DNA from: Dehalococcoidales bacterium
GTDB taxonomy: Bacteria > Chloroflexota > Dehalococcoidia > Dehalococcoidales > RBG-16-60-22
Length of the DNA: 7,763 nt
Assembly (NCBI GenBank): GCA_030606585.1
Contig: JAUWGD010000080.1
Coordinates: forward strand, 1 to 7,763
Reading direction: 5' to 3'
In this document: piece by piece, positions 1-5,331 of the stretch
How positions within the stretch are numbered: position 1 is the stretch's first letter
How the letters are laid out: each line of letters begins with the position of its first letter
Made by a program: the position numbers and the translations under genes
Notes under the pieces: generated by a model
Databases searched by the model: none
What the model was told of the DNA's origin: nothing
The model's input: only the letters and a program-made list of their open reading frames with translations

Positions 1-3
1 TAA

Positions 4-31
4 TTGACATAATATCGTCAGCGGTTATCAT
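4..31 (+). promoter_or_regulatory. Distal sigma70-type promoter upstream of uvrC
   Basis: A perfect -35 box TTGACA (4-9) is followed after 16 bases by TATCAT (26-31), a five-of-six match to the -10 consensus. Transcription would start near 38 and give uvrC a leader of about 110 bases. This is seen by eye only. The sites lie at the window edge, so they could also belong to something outside. Confidence 0.5.
5..20. promoter_or_regulatory. Possible operator: TGAC-N8-GTCA inverted repeat over the -35 box
   Basis: TGAC (5-8) and GTCA (17-20) form a 4+4 inverted repeat with an 8-base spacer, overlapping the -35 hexamer and upstream spacer of the distal promoter. The placement would suit a repressor site. 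The half-sites are short, so chance is a real alternative. Confidence 0.2.
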
Positions 32-53
32 ACACCGGTAGTTTGATATCTAT

Positions 54-80
54 ATGCGGTCTCCTGCCTGGTTGCCGCAT
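54..80 (+). other. Leader hairpin, possible weak terminator or attenuator
   Basis: ATGCGGT (54-60) pairs with GCCGCAT (74-80), six Watson-Crick pairs plus one G-U, around a 13-base loop. It lies between the two promoter-like sites, so only transcripts from the distal one would contain it. No uninterrupted T run follows directly; only a broken T-rich stretch at 91-100 is present. An intrinsic terminator is therefore doubtful. Confidence 0.25.
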
Positions 81-91
81 GACCCACCCCT

Positions 92-119
92 TTGCTCTTT
101 AAAATACCTGTGCTAGAAT
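92..119 (+). promoter_or_regulatory. Proximal extended -10 promoter of uvrC
   Basis: TG-C-TAGAAT (111-119) is an extended -10 element with a five-of-six hexamer. A weak -35 (TTGCTC, 92-97) lies 16 bases upstream, which an extended -10 can tolerate. Initiation would fall near 126 and give a leader of about 22 bases that just contains the ribosome binding site AAGGAG at 137-142. Confidence 0.5.
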
Positions 120-147
120 AATTATGAGAATGACTTAAGGAGCAAAG

Positions 148-1974
148 GTGGCCAGCAGCCTGATAGAAGAGCAGCTTAATCGATTGCCGCACAGTCCCGG
201 CGTCTATCTCATGAGAGATGCTTCGGGTATGATTCTGTACGTGGGTAAAGCCATCAATCTCCACAACCGCGTCAGGTCGTACTTTCAGTCCACACAGAAG
301 CTGACTCCCAAGCTACAGAAAATGGTCTCCCGCGTGGCCGATATCGACTTCTATATCGCCAGCTCGGAGCAGGAAGCTCTCATCATGGAGCTGAACTTCA
401 TCAAGCAATACCACCCCCGCTACAACGTCAGCCTCAAGGACGATAAGACCTTTCCTTACCTGAAGATAGCCATCAATGAAGAATGGCCCGGGGTATACGT
501 CACACGTCGCTACGAGCATGACGGCGGGAGGTACTTCGGCCCCTTCGCCAACTCGCGGTCGGTGAAACAGACCCTGCGTGTCCTGCAAAACATCTTTCCT
601 TTTCGCATCTGTTCTAAAACCATCACCGGCAAAGCACCGCGCCCCTGCCTGGAATATCACCTGGGACGCTGCCTGGCCCCGTGCACCGGCGCCACGAGCC
701 GCCGTGAATACGGGCAGGTAATCAAAGAGGTCATCCTTTTCCTCGAAGGCAAGCAGGAAAAGGTAGCCCGCGACCTTAAAGCCCGGATGAACCGGGCCGC
801 TGAAGCTACCGACTACGAAAAAGCAGCCCGGCTAAGAGACCAGATTCAGGCGATACAGGAAGTCATCGAGGGTGAGAAAATTGCCGCCGTTATCAGGGGA
901 GAGCAGGATGTAATCGCCTTCGTCCAGGACGGAGACCAGGCGTACGCGCAGGTATTATTCATACGCGGCAATAAACTGACCGGTCGGGAAAGCTTCCTTT
1001 TACAGGGAACCCGCCAGGAAGAGCCGCGGCAAATTATGACCAGTTTTATCAAGCAGTATTACTCTTCCTGTCCCCAGATTCCGCCGCTGCTGCTTCTCCA
1101 GTACCCGGTGGATGACAGACATATTATCAAGGAATGGCTTAAAGGCAGGCGGGGCGCCGGGGTTGAGATTCAGGTGCCGCGCCGGGGTGTTAAAAAACAA
1201 CTCATCGATATCGCTGCGGAGAACGCCCGGCAGGGCCTCGAGCAGCTTAAAATCAAGGCAATCACCACGTCCACATCGCTGGATGATGCCCTGAACGAAA
1301 TCGAAAAAGAGCTCAAGCTAAAGAGCCCGCCGCTGCGCATGGAGGCTTACGATATTTCCAACATCCAGGGCAGTTCGGCGGTGGGCAGCATGGTAGTATT
1401 CGAGAAAGGCAAACCAAAGCCCGCCCACTACCGCCGTTTTAAGATAAAGACGGTAACCGGCGCCAACGACTACGCCATGTTGCAGGAGGTACTCCAGAGA
1501 CGATTCAAACACGGTTCCAGGGGCGGGACTTCCGCACCGGATACCTGGTCTATCCTGCCTGACCTTGTTCTTATCGATGGCGGTAAGGGGCAGCTTAATA
1601 CAGCCCTGTCCGTCATTCAGGAAACAGGTAGAGATATCCCCGTGGCCAGCCTTGCCAAGGAAAACGAGGAGATATTTCTACCCCGGCGTAAAGAGCCGGT
1701 GGTCCTACCGAAATCCTCGCCCGGCCTCCAGCTTCTGCAACGACTCCGCGACGAGGCTCACCGTTTCGCCATAAGCTACTTCACCACCGTGCACCGCCGG
1801 AAAACATTCGCCTCGGCGCTGGACGGCATTCCGGGAATCGGGCCCAGGCGCAAGAGCGCTTTGCTGCGCCAGTTCGGTTCTGTCGATAGAATCAGGGAAG
1901 CCTCCCCTGAGGAACTCTCTGCCGCTACGGGTATGACGCGGGAACAGGTGAAAAGAATAAAGGAGCACCTTTAG
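148..1974 (+). CDS. uvrC: UvrABC system protein C (excinuclease subunit C)
   Basis: This is the dual-incision nuclease of nucleotide excision repair, recruited by UvrB at DNA lesions in the cytoplasm. The protein has 608 residues, normal for the family. The N-terminal GIY-YIG nuclease (about 14-95), which makes the 3' cut, shows GVY at 18-20, YVG at 31-33, Arg41, Glu81 and Asn93. Cys155, Cys167, Cys175 and Cys179 match the spacing of the reported iron-sulfur cysteines of E. coli UvrC. A UVR motif (about 203-238) should bind UvrB. The RNase H-like domain for the 5' cut carries YDISNIQG (Asp402), LIDGGKGQ (Asp477) and EAHRFA (His538). A helix-hairpin-helix pair closes the protein (about 556-608). 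The GTG start is chosen because AAGGAG (137-142) lies five bases upstream and the family N-terminus begins here. The downstream GTPase gene follows after two bases. Confidence 0.97.
   Translation: MASSLIEEQLNRLPHSPGVYLMRDASGMILYVGKAINLHNRVRSYFQSTQKLTPKLQKMVSRVADIDFYIASSEQEALIMELNFIKQYHPRYNVSLKDDKTFPYLKIAINEEWPGVYVTRRYEHDGGRYFGPFANSRSVKQTLRVLQNIFPFRICSKTITGKAPRPCLEYHLGRCLAPCTGATSRREYGQVIKEVILFLEGKQEKVARDLKARMNRAAEATDYEKAARLRDQIQAIQEVIEGEKIAAVIRGEQDVIAFVQDGDQAYAQVLFIRGNKLTGRESFLLQGTRQEEPRQIMTSFIKQYYSSCPQIPPLLLLQYPVDDRHIIKEWLKGRRGAGVEIQVPRRGVKKQLIDIAAENARQGLEQLKIKAITTSTSLDDALNEIEKELKLKSPPLRMEAYDISNIQGSSAVGSMVVFEKGKPKPAHYRRFKIKTVTGANDYAMLQEVLQRRFKHGSRGGTSAPDTWSILPDLVLIDGGKGQLNTALSVIQETGRDIPVASLAKENEEIFLPRRKEPVVLPKSSPGLQLLQRLRDEAHRFAISYFTTVHRRKTFASALDGIPGIGPRRKSALLRQFGSVDRIREASPEELSAATGMTREQVKRIKEHL
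1960..1965 (+). promoter_or_regulatory. Ribosome binding site of the GTPase gene inside the uvrC end
   Basis: AAGGAG lies within the last codons of uvrC, 11 bases before the ATG at 1977. With a two-base intergenic gap this implies co-transcription and probably translational coupling. Confidence 0.6.
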
Positions 1975-1976
1975 AG

Positions 1977-2954
1977 ATGCCGGCTAATTTGACACCGGAA
2001 TATATCGCCGCCGAAAAGAATTTCCGCATGGCAAAAACCACCCTGGAAAAAATCGCCTGCCTGGAAGAAATGCTGTCGGTCATGCCCAAGCACAAGGGTA
2101 CCGACCACCTCCGCGCCGACCTGAGAACGAAAATCGCCAAACTGACGCAATCGCTGGACAAGAAGTCGGCTACGCAGCGTGCATCCATGATGATTGAGAA
2201 AAGCGGGGCCGGACAGGTGGCGATAATCGGCCCGCCCAATACGGGAAAGTCGCAAATCGTGGACAGCCTTACCAAGGCCACGCCGACCGTCGCAGCTTAC
2301 CCGTTTACCACACAGGCGGCCACGCCGGGGATGATGGCGTTCGAGAATATCCAGATACAGCTGATTGACATGCCTCCCTGGGGTGAGCAAGCACCGGAGT
2401 GGTGGCTGCCGAACATCGTCCGGCGGGCCGACGCCCTGCTGCTGGTGGTCGACCTGAGCCAGGACCCGATTGCCCAGACGGAAGCGCTGGTTACCAGGCT
2501 GAACGAGAAGAGAATAGGAATCGGCAAAAGGGTAGAGTCAACCGAAGAAGACGCCCCTGTAAACTTTAAGAAGGCGTTGATAGTGGGCAATAAGTCAGAC
2601 CTGGATGAAGGCGGCGCGAATTACCGGGCTCTGGAGAGCCGGTACGGCGGTCAGCTGCCCGTTATCTCCTTATCCGCCATCGGACAGGGACTAGACGAAC
2701 TAAGGTTGAAGATTTTTCAAATGCTCGATATTATCCGGGTTTATACCAAGACGCCCGGTGGCAAACCGGACATGACCGACCCCATCACTCTGGATAATGG
2801 GAGCACGCTGGAGGACGCCGCTATATCGGTGCACAAGGACTTCGGCAAGAAGATGAAATACGCCCGCATCTGGGGCTCCGGTAAGTTCGACGGCGTCATG
2901 GTCAAACGCGACCATGTCCTGCAGGACGGGGATATTATCGAGCTGCATGCCTAG
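1977..2954 (+). CDS. DRG/Obg-type GTPase with C-terminal TGS domain
   Basis: A 325-residue P-loop GTPase of the TRAFAC class, Obg/DRG-like. The N-terminal part (about 15-65) resembles the basic helical segment of DRG proteins, with the KHKGTDHLRADL stretch at 38-49. The G domain shows G1 GPPNTGKS (85-92), switch I threonines in PFTTQAATPG (109-118), G4 NKSD (205-208) and a G5-like SAIGQG (233-238). The G3 motif reads DMPP (131-134) where DxxG is usual, so the conserved switch II glycine is absent. The TGS domain (about 252-325) ends in QDGDIIELHA; TGS domains are known in ribosome- or RNA-associated proteins such as DRG, ThrRS and SpoT. A role in ribosome function or stress is inference from the family. 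It sits directly behind uvrC, with no known functional link, and its exact cellular role is unknown. Confidence 0.88.
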   Translation: MPANLTPEYIAAEKNFRMAKTTLEKIACLEEMLSVMPKHKGTDHLRADLRTKIAKLTQSLDKKSATQRASMMIEKSGAGQVAIIGPPNTGKSQIVDSLTKATPTVAAYPFTTQAATPGMMAFENIQIQLIDMPPWGEQAPEWWLPNIVRRADALLLVVDLSQDPIAQTEALVTRLNEKRIGIGKRVESTEEDAPVNFKKALIVGNKSDLDEGGANYRALESRYGGQLPVISLSAIGQGLDELRLKIFQMLDIIRVYTKTPGGKPDMTDPITLDNGSTLEDAAISVHKDFGKKMKYARIWGSGKFDGVMVKRDHVLQDGDIIELHA

Positions 2955-2957
2955 ATG

Positions 2958-3680
2958 CTATGCCAGGTACTTCTTAATAGCTTCCGCGTTCTTTAACGCA
3001 TATCCCTCGATATCATTGTTAAAATAGATATATACCGCATCTAGATTTTGCGCTAGTTCAGCTATCCTGCCGGCCCAGTCGGCCAGTTCCTCGTCGGCAT
3101 AGCAACTGGAGTAAAGACTGTCGCGACCGTGAAAACGGATATAAGCAAAGTTGGTAGTCGCCAGCAGGGGGCATTCCAGCCTGGGCATATCGAAGACACA
3201 GAAACCAACACGATACCGGCGCAGTATGTCAAAGACATCCTCCACCAGCCACGATTGATGCCGGAACTCGATAACGTGTTTTAGTTCGCGCGGCAACCTC
3301 TCCAGGAACGCCGTTAATAAATCATCATCGCGGTGTAGCCCGGGAGGCAGCTGATAGAGCCGGGGACCCAGCTTATCTTTCAGCAGGGTCGTTCTTGACA
3401 TAAAGTTACCCAGGGCTTCGTCGCAGTTTTTAAGTCGCTTGATATGGGTGATAAACCGGCTGACCTTTACCGCAAAGGCAAAACCGGGCGGCGATGAATC
3501 ATACCATTTAGTAAAGGCCTCTTCCGAGGGCAGGCGATAAAAGGTGTTATTCAGTTCCACCGTTGTGAAATGCCGGGCGTAGAACTCCAGCCATTTCGCT
3601 CTGGGCAGTTTTTCGGGGTAAAACCGTCCCTTCCAGTCATCGTAGTACCAGCCGGAGGTACCAACAAAGTAACGCGCCAA
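2958..3680 (-). CDS. DUF72 family protein (YecE-like)
   Basis: A 240-residue protein of the DUF72/YecE family, which has a TIM-barrel-like fold and no firmly established biochemical function. Hallmark motifs are in order: GTSGWYYDDWKGRFYP (7-22), VELNNTFYRLP (41-51), FAVKVSRFITH (69-79), LGPRLYQLPP (104-113), EFRHQSW (138-144), YIRFHGR (180-186) and YFNND followed by GYALKNA (219-232). The length is typical, so the gene looks complete. The start is a TTG (complement of 3678-3680); GGGAGG on the minus strand (3692-3697) lies 11 bases upstream, and no in-frame ATG lies close upstream. The protein has no signal peptide or membrane segment and is probably cytoplasmic. Its stop is 3 bases from the stop of the convergent GTPase gene, leaving no room for a terminator between them. 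Confidence 0.92.
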   Translation of the reverse strand: MARYFVGTSGWYYDDWKGRFYPEKLPRAKWLEFYARHFTTVELNNTFYRLPSEEAFTKWYDSSPPGFAFAVKVSRFITHIKRLKNCDEALGNFMSRTTLLKDKLGPRLYQLPPGLHRDDDLLTAFLERLPRELKHVIEFRHQSWLVEDVFDILRRYRVGFCVFDMPRLECPLLATTNFAYIRFHGRDSLYSSCYADEELADWAGRIAELAQNLDAVYIYFNNDIEGYALKNAEAIKKYLA

Positions 3681-3691
3681 TTCTATCGCAG

Positions 3692-3697
3692 CCTCCC
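3692..3697 (-). promoter_or_regulatory. Ribosome binding site deciding the TTG start of the DUF72 gene
   Basis: The minus strand reads GGGAGG here, 11 bases before the TTG. It supports TTG over any internal ATG. The predicted transcript begins almost at this site, so the leader would be very short (about 17 bases). Confidence 0.5.
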
Positions 3698-3703
3698 GCG
3701 CTC

Positions 3704-3732
3704 ATTCTAACATCGGTCATTGGTTATTCCAA
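3704..3732 (-). promoter_or_regulatory. Promoter of the DUF72 gene
   Basis: On the minus strand TTGGAA (complement of 3727-3732) is followed after 17 bases by TAGAAT (3704-3709), preceded by TGT as an extended -10. The TGnTAGAAT form is the same as at the proximal uvrC promoter. The expected start is near 3697. Confidence 0.5.
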
Positions 3733-3748
3733 GCCTAATCCGTACAGC

Positions 3749-3778
3749 TTGACCGGCTCAGGCACAATCCGATATATT
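3749..3778 (+). promoter_or_regulatory. Promoter of the HAD phosphatase gene
   Basis: TTGACC (3749-3754) and TATATT (3773-3778), each five of six to consensus, are 18 bases apart. The expected start is near 3785, giving a leader of about 35 bases with AAGGAG at 3802-3807, 12 bases before the ATG. It faces away from the DUF72 promoter, with the two -35 boxes 16 bases apart. Confidence 0.55.
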
Positions 3779-3819
3779 GGAACTGGTGGAATCTTTACGA
3801 CAAGGAGTTTACCCTGACT

Positions 3820-4470
3820 ATGAAAATCGCCGTTCAATGTGACTTCGATGGCACCGTAACCGAGGAAGACGTAAGCTTTCTCCTGCTGGATACTTACGTC
3901 GGCCCCCGGTGGCATGAATATTTAGTGGAGTACACGGAAGGCAGGATACCGGTCGGAACGTTTAACAAAAAGGTGTTCGGCATGATGAAAGCCGACCGGC
4001 AGACCATGACCGAGCTTGTCCTGAACAGCGAGAGGGTGAAAATACGCCCCGGCTTTCTCGATATGCTGGACTACTGCTCTCAAAAAGGCTTGAAAGTGGT
4101 CATTGTCAGTAACGGCCTGATTTTCTATATAGAGGCTATCCTGAAGAACCTGGGTGTAGACGGCCTCGAGTTACACGCGGCGGAGAATCATTTCAACCCC
4201 GATGGTATGACGGTCAGATACGTGGGCCCGGACGGTAACGAGATGGAGGTCGGCTACAAGGAGGCCTATACCGAGTCATTACAAAAAAGAGGCTACGATG
4301 TCATCTATATCGGCAACGGCGTATCGGATATCTACCCGGCACGTCGCTCTATTCATACCTTCGCCACTACCGACCTGCTGGAAAAGTGCCGCGAAGAAGA
4401 CATCGAGTGCACGCCTTTTACCGACTTCCGTGATGTAGTCATTGGCATGGAAGACCTTAAACTGAACTAG
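3820..4470 (+). CDS. MtnX-like HAD superfamily phosphatase (subfamily IB)
   Basis: A 216-residue haloacid dehalogenase-type phosphatase. Motif I is DFDGTVT (8-14), with nucleophile Asp8 and acid/base Asp10; motif II is VSNG (96-99, Ser97); the motif III lysine is probably Lys147 in GYKEAY; motif IV is GNGVSD (165-170, Asp170). The helical cap lies between motifs I and II (about 17-75), as in subfamily IB. The closest known relatives are MtnX, the phosphatase acting on 2-hydroxy-3-keto-5-methylthiopentenyl 1-phosphate in methionine salvage, and phosphoserine-phosphatase-like enzymes. No other methionine salvage gene is visible nearby, so the substrate is not established and I do not assign mtnX. 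AAGGAG (3802-3807) supports the ATG. The stop TAG overlaps the stop of the convergent xth gene by sharing CTAG. Confidence 0.88.
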   Translation: MKIAVQCDFDGTVTEEDVSFLLLDTYVGPRWHEYLVEYTEGRIPVGTFNKKVFGMMKADRQTMTELVLNSERVKIRPGFLDMLDYCSQKGLKVVIVSNGLIFYIEAILKNLGVDGLELHAAENHFNPDGMTVRYVGPDGNEMEVGYKEAYTESLQKRGYDVIYIGNGVSDIYPARRSIHTFATTDLLEKCREEDIECTPFTDFRDVVIGMEDLKLN

Positions 4471-5243
4471 TCCGTTCTCAGGATAATGCCTAAAGGACAG
4501 TGGTCGGAGCCCATGACATCGGGCATGATAAAGGCATCGGCCAGTGACGGCAGCAGGTCCCCGCTGACGAAAAAGTAGTCCAGTCTCCAGCCTACGTTCC
4601 TTGCCCGCGCGCCTGATTTGAAGTCCCACCAGGTATATTGATTCGACTCGTTACTAAAGTGCCGGAAGGTATCCACGTAGCCGTGGGAGAGGAATTTATC
4701 AATCCAGGCCCTCTCCTCGGGGAGAAAGCCGGAGACCTTGCCGTTTTCCCTGGGGCGAGCAAGGTCGATTTCATTATGGGCGGTATTAACGTCGCCGCAG
4801 ATAACCAGCTTCTTACCGGCATTTTTAAGGGAGTCGGCGTATTTCAGAAAGGTTTCATAGAAGTTCATCTTGTAATCCAGGCGGTCCCGGTCTTTCTTCC
4901 CGTTGGGGTAATATATATCAAGGAGGGTAAACCCGGGGTACTCGGCTATTATCACTCTTCCCTCAATGTCGAGCCCGCTTTCGCCGAAGTCGTAGCGGAC
5001 ATCCAGCGGTTCTTCTTTGGTAAAGACGGCCACGCCGCTGTAACCCTTTCTCTCGCCGTAGTTCCAGTAAGTATGATAGCCCGGCGGCTCTTTAAGGTCG
5101 TCATCGAGCTGCTCGGGCCGGGCTTTAGTCTCCTGCAGGCAAAGAATGTCCGGAGATTCTCGATTTAGCCAGTCCAGAAAGCCTTTCCCCTTAATAGCCC
5201 TGACGCCGTTAACGTTCCAGCTGAGCAGCTTCATCTCTTGCAC
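4467..5243 (-). CDS. xth: Exodeoxyribonuclease III (AP endonuclease)
   Basis: A 258-residue Mg-dependent nuclease of the ExoIII/APE1 family, which cuts at abasic sites and trims 3' ends in base excision repair. Family residues are in place: Asn10 in SWNVNG, Glu38 in LQETK (metal ligand), Tyr111 in YYPNG, Asp151 and Asn153 in GDVN, YTWWDF (203-208), Asp222 in WRLDYFF, and the terminal Asp247-His248 in GSDHCP. Length is close to the 268 residues of E. coli ExoIII. The start is taken as GTG (complement of 5241-5243) because GGAG on the minus strand (5252-5255) is 8 bases upstream. An ATG three codons later (5232-5234) would give the more usual MKLLSWNVNG N-terminus but would put GGAG 17 bases away. 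The gene is convergent with the HAD phosphatase gene and divergent from the molybdoenzyme gene. Confidence 0.95.
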   Translation of the reverse strand: MQEMKLLSWNVNGVRAIKGKGFLDWLNRESPDILCLQETKARPEQLDDDLKEPPGYHTYWNYGERKGYSGVAVFTKEEPLDVRYDFGESGLDIEGRVIIAEYPGFTLLDIYYPNGKKDRDRLDYKMNFYETFLKYADSLKNAGKKLVICGDVNTAHNEIDLARPRENGKVSGFLPEERAWIDKFLSHGYVDTFRHFSNESNQYTWWDFKSGARARNVGWRLDYFFVSGDLLPSLADAFIMPDVMGSDHCPLGIILRTD

Positions 5244-5251
5244 GCTTATAT

Positions 5252-5255
5252 CTCC
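5252..5255 (-). promoter_or_regulatory. Ribosome binding site of xth, favouring the GTG start
   Basis: GGAG on the minus strand is 8 bases before GTG and 17 before the alternative ATG, so spacing favours GTG. Confidence 0.45.
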
Positions 5256-5257
5256 GT

Positions 5258-5287
5258 TTGATATCAGCTATACTTATTTATTATACT
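5258..5287 (+). promoter_or_regulatory. Promoter of the molybdoenzyme gene
   Basis: TTGATA (5258-5263) and TATACT (5282-5287), each five of six to consensus, are separated by 18 bases. The expected start is near 5294, giving a leader of about 38 bases. The region is AT-rich and contains further TATA-like hexamers (for example TATACT at 5269-5274), so the exact site is uncertain. Confidence 0.45.
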
Positions 5288-5298
5288 TTTAATATAGC
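5267..5298. repeat. Inverted repeat around the divergent -10 boxes, possible operator
   Basis: GCTATA (5267-5272) and TATAGC (5293-5298) are exact inverted copies whose midpoint (about 5282) falls in the overlapping -10 boxes of the two divergent promoters. The position suits a regulator that controls both genes. The AT-rich setting makes a chance match plausible. Confidence 0.25.
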
Positions 5299-5307
5299 AT
5301 AGCACAA
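5280..5307 (-). promoter_or_regulatory. Promoter of xth
   Basis: The minus strand carries a perfect TATAAT (complement of 5280-5285) with a weak -35 TTGTGC (5302-5307) 16 bases upstream. Its -10 overlaps the plus-strand -10 by four bases, so polymerase could hardly occupy both promoters at once. Confidence 0.4.
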
Positions 5308-5314
5308 TCGATAG

Positions 5315-5322
5315 AAGGGTGA
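5315..5322 (+). promoter_or_regulatory. Ribosome binding site deciding the TTG start of the molybdoenzyme
   Basis: AAGGGTGA resembles the AAGGAGGTGA consensus with a gap and lies 9 bases before TTG 5332. The frame has a stop (TGA 5320-5322) just upstream and no ATG or GTG between it and the TTG, so the choice of start is strongly limited. Confidence 0.5.
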
Positions 5323-5331
5323 ACATTCATC

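Noticed and set aside
54..100. Intrinsic terminator of an upstream gene
   Set aside because: The hairpin is short and not followed directly by a T run, so I list it only as a possible leader structure.
28..264. 78-codon minus-strand frame across the uvrC leader and start
   Set aside because: It overlaps the uvrC N-terminus and both promoter-like sites, and no homologous protein comes to mind.
1971..2390. 139-codon minus-strand frame opposite the GTPase N-terminus
   Set aside because: It is antisense to the conserved P-loop region, with no motif of its own.
4638..5168. 176-codon plus-strand frame opposite xth
   Set aside because: It is antisense to a complete exonuclease III gene, with no domain that I recognise.
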